Assembly (NCBI GenBank): GCA_011033025.1
Contig: WFMF01000013.1
Span: 124,001 to 188,000 of the forward strand
DNA: 64,000 nucleotides
DNA from: Beroe forskalii
Lineage: Eukaryota > Ctenophora > Nuda > Beroida > Beroidae
Direction: 5' to 3'
Each line of letters begins with the position of its first letter. Position 1 is the first letter of the stretch. Positions 1-9,931 of the stretch are shown here, piece by piece. The notes under the pieces were generated by a model. That model was not told the origin of the DNA and made no database searches. It saw only the letters and a list, made by a program, of their open reading frames with translations. A program made the position numbers and the translations under genes.

Positions 1-155
1 ACGAAATCGCACCGCGCGCTACAACAACGTATTAAAAACGTGTGACGGGCCCAAAAACAACTACCGAACAGACGATATCGTTGAGTTTCCACGTACGCGA
101 ATCGATCAATGAAAATCGATCCTTTGTTTCATCCAATCGATACAAAAACACAAAC

Positions 156-1185
156 CTCTCTTCTTCGTCCTCTTCCGCTCCAATTACGTCATCAACGATG
201 TCGTTCATCATTTCCTCCTTCATGTCCATCATGTCAGCCTGAAAGAAGGAAACGTCACAAAGGAAAGAAGGAAACGTCACAAAACATTCAAATGTGAGTC
301 GGATCTATTTCATGAGTGGAATTGCAACTGTGAAAATTTAAATGTTGGAGTAGAAATGATCCAAAGATATACAAAACTCCTTGTTAACAATTCTACACCG
401 CGTCGTTATAGCATGCCTGTGAATGTTTGCACCATGGAACGTACAAACAACAGATAACATGCAGTTTATTGGGATTCGTCAGCGACCATATTCGTGACAA
501 GAAGGGCCTTAAATACCAAAGGTTCTCGGAATGTATAGTTGAAGTAATGAAAGAATGAATCAAGTATCACCGAAATTACCTGCTTTTCGAATTCCATCAT
601 AATTTTCTGCATTTCAGGCATGTTCATCTGCTTATTCATAGCTCCCATGGCCTTCGTGACACCTTTCATGGCATTGGCCATGGCACCCTGAGACTTCAAT
701 GTAGTGACTTTCAGCGATACAGCCTGGATATTAGCTTTCATCATTATGAATTTCTTAACGTAGTTCCTGGTTCGGACCAAATCTTTAGCCATGACTTTGA
801 CAGCCGCCATTTCACCTTGTTTCGCCATTTTCTTGATGTCAGCGATGACCTTCTTTTCTTGCTGCTCGAGTTTGGTTCGTTCTCTGTCGAGATCTCTGGA
901 AATACGTCACTATGAAATAAATACTACAGCATTAACAAAGGGTGATACAACTGTATTTAAATCTCGAGTATAGTACTCCATACATCGATAGTTAATTCAG
1001 ATATTTAATTGAATTACATCTAAGTTATATCCGAGACATTCGTTGATACAATGCAATACAGTAAATACTACTCAAAACAATTGATACAATACAATGCATG
1101 CTTACCTGATTGCTCTGTTGAGTGCGCGCTGATTCTGCTTCAGCAGTTCTTCGGGCGTCTTTTTACGCCCAAACAGGAACGACAT
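156..1185 (-). CDS. CHMP2A: CHMP2A-like ESCRT-III subunit, 3' exon(s) outside window
   Basis: Three exons are seen: 1106-1185 (start ATG, MSFLFGRKKTPEELLKQNQR), 580-895 and 156-238. All borders are GT/AG and the phases join. Together they encode about 159 residues of a family that is usually about 220 long. The conserved segments MAKDLVRTR, MKGVTKAMG and MDMKEEMMND are the Snf7-family core and favour CHMP2A over CHMP2B. Exon 156-238 ends in the acidic run EEDEEE with donor AG|GTTTGTG, so the C-terminal helix and MIT-interacting motif lie beyond the left edge. Known family role: polymerises with CHMP3/CHMP4 on membranes and recruits VPS4 for endosomal sorting, cytokinesis and membrane repair. 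Introns 239-579 and 896-1105 hold nothing else that I recognise. Confidence 0.93.
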
Positions 1186-1732
1186 TTCTTATTGAGTTTG
1201 CTGATTTCTTGGTTCAACCTTTAATTATTACATTCTAGCTATATAGGGAGGAAATGGATGAGGAAAAATAATCAATTCAAAGAATCAACGATAATTGATT
1301 CAAATGCCAATCAAGGAATCAAGGCCCTACAAATATCTCATTTTTCCATGAAAATGGATTAACACGAACGTCAAATCAGTAACACTCTTTCTAAGGTTCT
1401 AATCAATACATTTGTACATTGTGGGTGAATAAATTAGTGAAATGACAAAACGTAATCATCAAAACATTCCCAACTTTGTTGGGTCATGAATGGAAACTTC
1501 AGGATTTTTGCACAATAACTGAGAACAGGGCTCCAGAATACAATATTAAACCTGGAAATCCTCTTGATTTCATCAACCAACGCGCTTCACTGACACTGCT
1601 AACTTCACTGACATTACTTCTGATTGTGAAATTACACACGATTTGCTCTAGATCGAGGGAGAGCTGAGCATAAACTGAACATAATTTGAACTTTTGAAAT
1701 GATCAAGCAATTGAACATCTGCTGGAAGTACT
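1186..1732. other. intergenic spacer CHMP2A / NTMT1
   Basis: 547 bases lie between the CHMP2A start and the NTMT1 stop, both genes being on the minus strand. The spacer must hold the CHMP2A promoter and the NTMT1 3' UTR. I see AT-rich sequence and no TATA box, repeat or RNA gene that I could defend. Confidence 0.6.
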
Positions 1733-2626
1733 TTATCTGAGCGCGTAGTACTTCACTTTGAACAACTCCCTAGGGAAGCCCTTTTGAAACGTTTCCTCCA
1801 GCAGCTCAAGTCCTGCCTTCTTAAAGATCTGTTTGAGTTGCAGATCTGATCTGGTAACACTGCTATCGTCTGCATCCAGTTCGCACCCTGCCTTGGTGAC
1901 GTTGTCCTTGATCACGATGTAGCCGTTCTTATTGATAGCGCCCTTCAGTCTCGCCAGCAGCTTGATAAAGTCGCTGTCTGAGAGGTATATGATAACCCAT
2001 TGTATCCACACTACATCGTACAAAGTCCCAGGTGCAGGATGGAAGTCCTCCAGACCGCAGCAGTGCTGCGCGGATACGTTAGCGAACATCTTGTCTCCCA
2101 TGAACTCGCGCGCATTGTCCAGATGTTCCCTGCACGTGTCTAACATCTCCACCTTATCGAACACGTTTAGCAGCAGTCCCTGAGTAACTCTCCCAATACC
2201 AGCTCCACAATCCAGTGCTAGCTGCGTCCCGAGACCTCCCTGGTTAACCAGCTTAGCCAGGAACTGGGCTGAGCTGCAGAGGTCAGCGTGAGTCAGTGAG
2301 CCGTACCCTCCCAACATTCCGTCTATAGTACTCGGCACCTGGGTCCAGTAGTCACGTGACTTAGTGTACCACGTGACCCGGTCTGACATGCACTGCTGTA
2401 CCTCGTGGTTACGGACAACGAACTGCTCGCTGGAAGCGAGGGAGCTGTCGTTAGAGCAGAGGGAGGAGGAGTCTGAGCTGGCGGCTGAGGCAGCGCGCGG
2501 ACTGGAGGAGGTGGAGACTTGAGGAGATGAGGTGGAGACTGGGGCTGGGGAGACATGTTTCTCTACATTCTCCAGGGATACGGTGGTAGAGGCGGTGTGA
2601 AGTGTCTCATCTGAATCCAAAGTCAT
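1733..2626 (-). CDS. NTMT1: Alpha N-terminal protein methyltransferase 1, intronless
   Basis: Uninterrupted 297-codon frame. Residues 87-297 match the NTMT1/NRMT family: substrate-loop motif IDGMLGGYG (101-109), SAM-binding motif ALDCGAGIGR (137-146), CCGLEDF (189-195), WIQWVI (207-212) and VIKDN (238-242). Family function: methylates the alpha-amine of proteins exposing X-Pro-Lys after Met removal, such as RCC1 and ribosomal proteins. Residues 1-80 are a Ser/Thr-rich, probably disordered extension absent from the roughly 223-residue vertebrate enzyme. Met80 (MSDRVTWYTKS) would give a normal-length protein of 218 residues, so it may be the true or an alternative start. The lack of introns beside intron-rich neighbours could mean a retrocopy or simple intron loss. 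Confidence 0.95.
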   Translation of the reverse strand: MTLDSDETLHTASTTVSLENVEKHVSPAPVSTSSPQVSTSSSPRAASAASSDSSSLCSNDSSLASSEQFVVRNHEVQQCMSDRVTWYTKSRDYWTQVPSTIDGMLGGYGSLTHADLCSSAQFLAKLVNQGGLGTQLALDCGAGIGRVTQGLLLNVFDKVEMLDTCREHLDNAREFMGDKMFANVSAQHCCGLEDFHPAPGTLYDVVWIQWVIIYLSDSDFIKLLARLKGAINKNGYIVIKDNVTKAGCELDADDSSVTRSDLQLKQIFKKAGLELLEETFQKGFPRELFKVKYYALR

Positions 2627-2661
2627 TTCACACTGCCATGCGCACTGCCGTGCTGAGTCAT
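2623..2661 (-). promoter_or_regulatory. 12-codon upstream ORF overlapping the NTMT1 start
   Basis: An ATG at 2659-2661 opens a 12-residue frame (MTQHGSAHGSVK). Its TGA stop (2623-2625) overlaps the annotated NTMT1 ATG (2624-2626) as ATGA. If the transcript starts upstream, this layout would allow termination-reinitiation or leaky scanning. Transcript ends are unknown. The rest of the 328-base gap up to the TONSL stop (2955) is AT-rich and shows nothing else. Confidence 0.45.
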
Positions 2662-2954
2662 TTTAAAAATTATAAAACTGCCGATAAAATGTATATTATA
2701 ATGCAAATAAGGATAACACATTAAGATGAACCAATGAGCAAAAATGAGGCGTTTTTAACCGAAATAATACAGATGGGTGATGACAGAGAAAACGCAAAAG
2801 CTCGATAAAATTGATTATAAGGTTAAAATTAATAATTAATTCAATGGAATATACAAACTAATTTAAGAATAATTTACAAAAATAACTTCGAAAACAATTA
2901 AAATAAATTCCGGTAAAAGGAAAAAAATTACAAAATTAACAGTAACAGGGCGTG

Positions 2955-5027
2955 TCACCTCCCTTCTCCGTTTATGATAAGTTTGTTACCCTCGCACACC
3001 ACACCACGCCGTACAGACTGCGACAGAACGTTACAGAAACTCTGATAGTTTATCTTATTGTAACTCAAGTCAGCACACTTCACTACGGCATGCAGTGCTG
3101 TGACAGTTTCTGGTGTGATACCAGCTCCTCTACAGTTCTGTAGGACTACTGTAGGCGGAGGAGCGAGAGTCAGGGTGGAAATACCGGAGGGTCCGAGAGG
3201 GTTGGAGGACAGGTCCAGGACGGACAGGTTGGGGAAGAGTTGTACGAGATCCAGCACTGAATCTCCCGTTATGTGGTTGTGGGGGCATTTTAGTGTGGTT
3301 ATGTTAGGGAGGTTGGAAAGATGGGGCTTGAAGTTAGTATCGTTCAAACTACAGTTCTCTAGACACAGAGATTCGAGGGAAGCAGGAAAGGTGATGCCTG
3401 AGTCCTCAATGCTGGTCCCTCCAATTGCCAAGTCCTTGAGATTCTTAGGAAACTCAGGATATTGTGTCATGTGGTTTTGTGATAGATCAAGGTGGGATAG
3501 AGTAGAGTCTCTGAACTTCTGAGCCAGCTCTGGAGTTAGCTGGGAGGAGGTGAGTGTGCAACATTTTGCAGACAGTTTGTCTAGTTCAGGCAGGGAGACA
3601 GCCAGCTCCACAAGGGCAGACAGGCAGTGGGATATACCATTGAAGTCAAGGTACAGTCTCTGCAAAGGGAGTTTAGAGAGAGCCTCAGATACCTTGAGGA
3701 AGTTAGCATTGCTAACCCCACACCCGGACACGTTCAGAGAGGTAAGAGATGTGAGGGTGGGAAGAACACTGCAAAACGTGGTGCACACTTCCTTAGACAA
3801 CCTGTTAAACGATATGTCCAGAGTAGTTAGAGTGACACAGGATAGAATGGTCGTAAACAGACATTCCAGCTGCTGGTGTGATGCGAGGGACTTAGTAAGT
3901 CTGATACTGGACCCACTGCCATCAATGACATCTCTGAGAACATCTTCCACCCCCAATCTGGAGCAAGTTTCCTGATACTTGTGCAGGAGTCCCACATGTT
4001 CATCCTCCTCCACCTCCCCTACCAACTCATCTCCATCCATAAGCAACTCAGCTGCTGAATCCTCCCCCGCTAACTCAGCTCCGTCACTGGTCTTCAGGTT
4101 CAACTTGGGCAAGATGCCAAGTTTAGCTCGGTATCGTTGAGCAGCTTCACCAGCCAAGTCGGCGATGGTTTGTTCAGCTTTGACAGGCATTAGGAAGAGA
4201 GTGTTTCTGATTTTGACCTTGACTCTGAGTTTGAGCGCAGGAACAACAGGTTGTGGTAGGATGTGGGTTGTGATGACAGGAGGAGCAACTGGGGGAGGTG
4301 GGTGGGATACAGGAGTTATGGGTGCCGGGGTTTTAACGGTCGGCGTTACGACAGATGTCTTCTTCTGAGAGAAGGTCTGCTTCTGTCTCTTCATTTCGTG
4401 GTTGCTTCTCGTCAGATCGATATCGGGATGTTTGCGTTTAACAGGAGAGGCGGGGGATTCCCAACTGTCTTTTCTACTCAGAGAGTCAGAATTCCTGGAT
4501 CTAGTTGGCTCTGAGAGTCTGTGCTTACCAAGTTTTGAAGGTTTGCTTCTGGCAGGATCAGATGATCTCTGCTTTGGGGGTTGGCAGAGTCTGTCCACTG
4601 TAGCGAGCATCGTGTTTTCTTTGTTGTGAGACATTCCTCTCCAGACTGAAGTGAGAGTAGGTTTCTCTGACTGCTCCTTGTCTGCTTGGTGTCTGTCCGT
4701 CTGGTTTTTCTCAGACTGGTGTCTGCTCGATTGCTCCCTGTCAGACTGGTATCTCTCTAACTGATTTCTGCCTGGCTGAGATGAGTCGTATTCCTCTGAA
4801 GTAAAGATATCACCCAGTTCCAGCTTGGCATGTTGTTGAGGTTTAGGAGGACATACAATGACCGGAGGGTTCTTGCTGACTTCCTTCAGATAATCTCTGA
4901 TTTGTCGTCTGTTGTCAGAGTTGCCATCTTCTCCAGCATCATCTTCCTCTTCGAGGATGTTGTCAACAAGTTGTAATGCTGTCCTACCCTCGTCATCTTT
5001 AGCAAGGGTGTGAGCTCCGTGTTCTAC
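2955..5027 (-). CDS. TONSL: TONSL last exon: end of ankyrin domain, linker, ubiquitin-like domain, LRRs
   Basis: Exon of 690 codons plus stop, entered at acceptor CAG|GTAGAACACGG (5028-5030). In order it holds the end of an ankyrin repeat (VEHGAHTLAKDDEGRTALQL), an acidic stretch, a long polar linker with repeated Ser/Asp/Arg/Gln blocks, a ubiquitin-like domain (from about LKLRVKVKIRNTLFLMPVKA), and 8-9 leucine-rich repeats (LTTLDISFNRLS, LSHLDLSQNHM, LSVLDLSSNPLG). This is the TONSL order. The family partners MMS22L and reads histone H4 unmethylated at K20 on newly replicated chromatin, promoting RAD51 loading. The final residues (NKLIINGEGR) are close to the family's usual end. Confidence 0.93.
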   Translation of the reverse strand, partial: VEHGAHTLAKDDEGRTALQLVDNILEEEDDAGEDGNSDNRRQIRDYLKEVSKNPPVIVCPPKPQQHAKLELGDIFTSEEYDSSQPGRNQLERYQSDREQSSRHQSEKNQTDRHQADKEQSEKPTLTSVWRGMSHNKENTMLATVDRLCQPPKQRSSDPARSKPSKLGKHRLSEPTRSRNSDSLSRKDSWESPASPVKRKHPDIDLTRSNHEMKRQKQTFSQKKTSVVTPTVKTPAPITPVSHPPPPVAPPVITTHILPQPVVPALKLRVKVKIRNTLFLMPVKAEQTIADLAGEAAQRYRAKLGILPKLNLKTSDGAELAGEDSAAELLMDGDELVGEVEEDEHVGLLHKYQETCSRLGVEDVLRDVIDGSGSSIRLTKSLASHQQLECLFTTILSCVTLTTLDISFNRLSKEVCTTFCSVLPTLTSLTSLNVSGCGVSNANFLKVSEALSKLPLQRLYLDFNGISHCLSALVELAVSLPELDKLSAKCCTLTSSQLTPELAQKFRDSTLSHLDLSQNHMTQYPEFPKNLKDLAIGGTSIEDSGITFPASLESLCLENCSLNDTNFKPHLSNLPNITTLKCPHNHITGDSVLDLVQLFPNLSVLDLSSNPLGPSGISTLTLAPPPTVVLQNCRGAGITPETVTALHAVVKCADLSYNKINYQSFCNVLSQSVRRGVVCEGNKLIINGEGR

Positions 5028-5380
5028 CTGAGGGGAGAACAAGGGTGTAAGTCTGCATTGTATAAGTCTGTAGTAACGTGTAACGGTGTAAGTCTGTAGT
5101 ACCGTATGATTAGATGAATAGATGAATTTTGCTTTTCAAAAGACAGAGGAAATAAGAGATTTTGAGAAAGTTTGTTGCTATGCAATTCATGATGTGTCAA
5201 CAAGACGTTGCCACATCTTGGTAATTGAAGCGTCAGTGTAGGCTGATGTTTATACTGTACCACTGGTGAGTAGCACATTCAGAATCAGCCAAACAGGCCG
5301 ATTGATTTCATTTCAAAACTTGGGCTATTCTTTGTAGACGACAAAATGATGTTGTTCCTACACTAACACATGACTAGCAA

Positions 5381-5741
5381 CCTACCAAGTAAGTGACGAT
5401 GTTGAGGTTCCCCCACTGCGCGACCTACCAAGTAAGTGACGATGTTGAGGTTCCCCCACCACTCACCAGATAAGTGACAATGTTGAGGTTCCCCCACCAC
5501 TCACCAGATAAGTGACAATGTTGAGGTTCCCCCACCACTCACCAGATAAGTGACAATGTTGAGGTTCCCCCACTGCGCGACCTACCAAGTAAGTGACGAT
5601 GTTGAGGTTCCCCCACCACTCACCAGATAAGTGACAATGTTGAGGTTCCCCCACTGCGCGACCTACCAAGTAAGTGACGATGTTGAGGTTCCCCCACCAC
5701 TCACCAGATAAGTGACAATGTTGAGGTTCCCCCACTGCGCG
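5381..5741. repeat. minisatellite made of TONSL exon end plus 5' splice site
   Basis: About nine copies of a roughly 40-bp unit. Read on the minus strand, each has the exon sequence TGGGGGAACCTCAACAT followed by a donor, in two alternating versions: TATCTG|GTGAGTGG and TACTTG|GTAGGTCG. The last copy (about 5705-5741) is the true 3' end of the ankyrin exon, the rest lie in the intron. The GTAGGT version also carries GCGCAG before TGGGGG, so units could look like mini-exons. Confidence 0.9.
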
Positions 5742-5923
5742 GCATCATGAAGTGGGGTTATGCCCCCACACTCCCTTCCCCCTCTGTCGTTGATATCTGC
5801 CCCTGCTGCCACTAACAACTCCACTATCTCCAGGTAACCATGGTTACAAGCTTCGTGTAGGGGTGTCCAACCCGCGTGGTCTCGAGTTTTGGGTGTAGCG
5901 TGCTTTGACAGCAGCTCACGGAC
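5705..5923 (-). CDS. TONSL: TONSL ankyrin exon
   Basis: 73 codons, phase 0 at both ends (acceptor TTCAG|GTCCGT; donor CTG|GTGAGT). It encodes ankyrin repeats with the two hallmark segments GWTPLHEACNHGYLEIV and GITPLHDAAQWGNLNIV. The Asp, Trp, Glu and Asn of RDHAGWTPLHEACN match positions that form the H4-tail pocket in human TONSL (family knowledge). It joins the last exon as TYL|VEHGAH. Confidence 0.92.
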
Positions 5924-6577
5924 CTGAACAAAGTGGTAGGAAGAACGAGTAGAGTGAATTACTAAACGAGGTGGTAGGAGGGAAACGAGGGGATACGTGC
6001 CTGCCTGTAGGCAAACAAGTATACAAGAAATACATGATACCACAGTAGTCTGCGGTAGCCAGTAGTATCATTACATGAGAGAAATGAGGGGGAATGATGC
6101 CAGTACGTAAAGGAATATACAATAAATACATGATATCACAGTGGTATCATTTCCCGAGCAATACCAGCTGTACAGTGCACGGCAATGAATCATTAGCATG
6201 GAAGTAGCCGATGGTTGAATCGTATGACCTATGACCTATACATTTATTAATGATGTTATTCATAATACGTAAGCTTAACAACAGTGAAACTGAAGATGGT
6301 CAGCCAATGAAACAAAGTGCTGGAGCTTTGATTACTCGGCTAATACTACAGAAAAGACTACGGTTTTAAATACAGTTCACTAATGAAAAGAAACGTACAG
6401 AAATCTCCTTCATTACAACAGTACAACACAAAACATCAAACAATAGATCACCAAATGACCTTACATTACAGTGTAATACAACACTTTTAAAGTAATTATA
6501 TCTTACGTCAACTAACGTCACAGTAACACATATCAATATGAGGGTCGAGGGATCCCTCTATCCCACACACTCCTTAC

Positions 6578-6804
6578 CTTCTCAGCCTTTCCCTCAATGC
6601 AGGCTTGGTGAAGGGGCGTCTCCCCCTTCTCATTAACCCGCCCCATCTTGCTCCTCTTCCCTCTCTTCGCTTGTTTCTCCTCCTCCTCCCCTTCCTCCAC
6701 ATCATCTGTCTCACTCTCACTGATCTCAACGTCTGAGAGGGGCATTGAGTCGCAGCTGCTCTCCTCACAGCTGCTACTGATACTGTTCTCTACTCGAGCC
6801 AGCT
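6578..6804 (-). CDS. TONSL: TONSL acidic and first ankyrin exon
   Basis: Exon of 227 bases (starts with two bases of a split Glu codon, ends in phase 0 at AAG|GTAAGG). It encodes an acidic Ser/Asp/Glu region (EISESETDDVEEGEEEE), a basic patch (KRGKRSK), then the first ankyrin repeat GETPLHQACIEGKAEKV. The same acidic-basic-ANK order is seen in vertebrate TONSL. The intron to 5923 holds no other feature. Confidence 0.9.
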
Positions 6805-6965
6805 CTGAAATAGTGAACATTGGAGGGCGGGGATAAGTTGAATACGATTATAACGAAACACAGCATAGATTACTGTTCATAATATATTGTTCTTCATCCC
6901 TCCAATGTCCGATACTCTTACAATAACATGTAAATTTTGCGAATCAGCTGTGTCAGAACACCTAC

Positions 6966-7123
6966 CTTCCTTAGCAGATTCTAGAATTTCCTGAACATCA
7001 AAGTGTTTTGCTATCTTAACGAGAGTTCTAAGACACACGGCCTTGTCTTGAGAGGTCTGGGCTTCTCCAATACCCGCCTGGACAGAGTCATAACACGCCT
7101 GGGAAAGGTACTTCGTTACAGAG
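6966..7123 (-). CDS. TONSL: TONSL TPR-to-acidic exon
   Basis: Encodes SVTKYLSQACYDS through HFDVQEILESAKE, matching the last helical pair before the acidic region. The donor GAAG|GTAGGT joins exon 6578-6804 in frame. The most obvious acceptor (TTCTTCTAG|CTC) leaves a phase that does not fit exon 7333-7484, so the 5' border is uncertain by a base or two, or a small exon or an indel is involved. Confidence 0.75.
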
Positions 7124-7332
7124 CTAGAAGAATCTACTTAGAGAGGGGTTAGCAGTGTATTGAGTGAGAACACATGTTGGAATGCAGCATCAAGGATTTC
7201 CAGTCCATACTAAAATTCCGTATGTATGTGCAAGCCACACACTACACAGCTCATCCATGAGTCATCCACACTCTAGACGGAGACTGGAGCTTATTCCCCA
7301 AACCCTAGCCCCACGCAAACACAAGTCCTCAC

Positions 7333-7484
7333 CTGGTAAGGCTGGTTGTCAGCAAGGTACACCAGAGCGATGTTATTCCAAGTGTCAGCACTGGAGTGAG
7401 TCGTCAGTTGCTGAGTGTAGTGGTACACGGCAAGCTTCATGTCACCTGTCTCTTTACAGCACATGCCCAGCTTTCCGTGGATAT
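7333..7484 (-). CDS. TONSL: TONSL TPR exon
   Basis: 152 bases with acceptor TTTCAG|ATATCC and donor CCAG|GTGAGG. It encodes DIHGKLGMCCKETGDMKLAV...TWNNIALVYLADNQ, a tetratricopeptide helix pair that aligns with the TWLNIAL block of vertebrate TONSL. It joins the upstream exon through a split Asp codon (G|AT). Confidence 0.88.
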
Positions 7485-7621
7485 CTGAAAATAAGAAAAA
7501 GTTGGTGAATGGGATCTGATGAGAGGGAATACGTGACAGTTATTTAACGGTTTGAACGAACATCAACTCAGTCAGTACCAAGTCACACTGTTTATAATGT
7601 TGAAAGTTAACACTTACTGAC

Positions 7622-7967
7622 CAGCGACAGTTTCTGATGAAGAGCCACAATGCTTCGCTAACTTGAGCTCCTTTTCCAACCAAAACATAGCCTGATCGTA
7701 CAAGGTCAATTTGATGAAAATAACTGTGATCTTGGAGAGGATTCCCACTTCCCTTTCTGTCTGCCCGAAGTCTATTTGTCTGGTGGACATGATGAGTTTG
7801 GTAAGCTTGTAGACAGTCATTGCCACATCCAGGTCCATGTCCTTTTGAAGAGCTAGTTTAGAGCTCTTCCTGGCTTCCAGAACGTTCTTCATGTGGATGT
7901 GTACCAGTGACAGAATCTCGTTACTTTTTGCAAAGTTACTGTCGTTAGACTTACTTGTTTTCACTGC
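7622..7967 (-). CDS. TONSL: TONSL TPR exon, most 5' exon found
   Basis: 346 bases with acceptor CCCTAG|GCAGTG and donor GCTG|GTCAGT. The helical TPR segment includes LYDQAMFWLEKELKLAKHCG, matching the AAEAYQKQLRFAELL region of vertebrate TONSL. The first roughly 300 residues of the family (more TPRs) should lie upstream, at higher coordinates. I could not find them before the DDX49 stop at 26350. They may be very short exons, far away, or lost. Confidence 0.85.
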
Positions 7968-9134
7968 CTAGGGTTGGGTAAAATCATACATGAGACAATA
8001 AAAGAAAAGAGCTCCGGACGGAGAAAAAATCAAGATGGTATGCCATATTATTGATGCCAATGTAACCATTACACCCAATACAGGCATGGATCCACGATGA
8101 GCACGGTTCCACCAGACATCTAGGAGTGTGTATGGGGGTGTGCGATTTTTGGAAATTTGATAATTGTGATTTAGAATTTCAATTTTTGGGGTAAAACTTG
8201 CTTAGCACAGGACTAGCATTTATGAGCCAGTTTAACCAATTTCTCATGGAAATCATGCAGAAGCATTTTCATTATGATGCAGTGAGTCAAAAAAGGGAGT
8301 TGAAATAAAGTTATTTCTGCCTTGTCTAGGCCACAAGAATGTGGTTTTTACTCTCATTAGCAGCATGTAAAATCCTCCCAGTAAATTTTAAACATGTAAT
8401 TTAGCTCAATTTCGCCTCTTCAACTGCGCCAAAAATTAAACGAAAAGCAGGAGACAAAAGCACACTATTTCAACTTCCTAATACCTAAAAATTAATTGTC
8501 CTCGTGTCGCTGTTGGTGAAGCGTGCTATAACTATGAGCTCGAGCCTCGAAAACGTTCAATAACTGAGCAATGTTTCAGTAATTGGGTGCTTTTTCTTCT
8601 CGTGGCAAGTCACTTGTCACCGAGAGGGGCATTAGGGCCACGCGGAACATCTTAATTACCAATAGTACTGCTGCTTTAAAGTCACGTTTTAGGACGTCTG
8701 AATCATGAGGAACTATGACGCAAAATGAATAGCGTGCTGTGATTGGTCCCTGAAATGACGTGGCTGAAAATGCATGTAGGTGCATGCGTGTAGGTGCATG
8801 CGTGACACTATCAGATGTGAATCGTCTTAAGATCGAAAAATAAGAGCGTTTTGGTCTCGTAACTAAATTTCGTGCCTACGGCACTCGATTTAGTAACTCG
8901 ACCAATAACTACTCATAATTCAATGTTTTTCGCGGGTGCACAGATGTCCACAAAGACAGATAGCAGATTAGTAAGGATGAATTCGTGACCAATTAACTTG
9001 GAAAAATCGATTGATTATAACTTATAAGTGAACAGTTGGTTGTATAAACAAACAGTTTTTGTACGTTCAACCATTAAAAGTTTCATAATTATAGTGAAGC
9101 AGAATTGTCGATTCTTTATTCCTTTTATCTATAA
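7968..9134. other. TONSL 5' flank or intron, no gene seen
   Basis: AT-rich sequence without a recognisable exon. A small GTAGGTGCATGC duplication sits near 8765-8800, and GGCATGGATCCAC at about 8085 recurs inverted near 48320-48335, probably as the end of an unknown dispersed repeat. Confidence 0.4.
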
Positions 9135-9931
9135 CTAGCAGGCCCGTTTTGGCCTTGGGCCAGCAAAAACACATCTCACTTGACGCTGCTACACAGCTTC
9201 TCTTTCGCAAATTTTAAACACTACCAATCAAAGTGATTGGATACTTTTTACCACATCAAAAAATCCGATCAGTTATCAACGGAATAAAATATTCAGTTTT
9301 ATGAAGGAGCAGAGTGAAGAGTTGTCCTTCGGTTTAGTCGTGCTAAACGATGCGACTTTTGTTACGTTTTGATTGCAAGATGAAGTTAATTCTGACTACC
9401 GATTCTCATACCGACATTGGACAATTTTTTTTTTCATTGATCCAGGCTAGGAACTGTCTTCATAACCTGCTACACTTATATTCGATGGTTTTAAACCTTA
9501 AATTGCTTTAAACAATAAATTTCGTAGCTACAGTTATTACCTACTCAACTTTGATTATCGACCATTGACCAACCTCTGCCACAATGAAAGCAATTCAATG
9601 AATTGTGAATTGTGAATTCATCTGGAATATCCTCCGTTATTCAAGTAATGCCCATTTTCCATCTTGAGATCTTCAAATTGAAATAAAGAAAACGTCAGAA
9701 ATTTTCAAAAAGCTACAGCACAGCATTAAACCGTCGTAGCGTATCAGAAAGCACTCGCATAGAACTGATTGTAATCTGCACGTGCACTTAAATTGGTTTC
9801 CGTAGCAACGGTACCATTATGCGCATCTTAGCCTTCGTTTCTCTTGATATTTTCTTGGCAAGCTCAAATTTAAACTGTGCGCCCGCACAGACAAACATAA
9901 TTCACGTGCTCTTACGAAATTATATATAAGA
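9135..9931 (-). mobile_element. non-autonomous Helitron, copy A
   Basis: On the minus strand it begins TCTTATATATAA (5' end, 9931) and ends with a degenerate GC-rich hairpin followed by CTAG (9135-9138) and a host T. TC...CTRR ends with a subterminal 3' hairpin and A/T insertion are the Helitron hallmarks. No Rep/helicase ORF is present. Confidence 0.75.

Noticed and set aside
32-280. Complete small protein at the left edge
   Set aside because: Only 156-238 is an exon (CHMP2A); the rest is intron read-through past the AG|GT border.
3100-3975. Plus-strand frames of about 140 codons
   Set aside because: Shadows of the TONSL LRR exon on the opposite strand.
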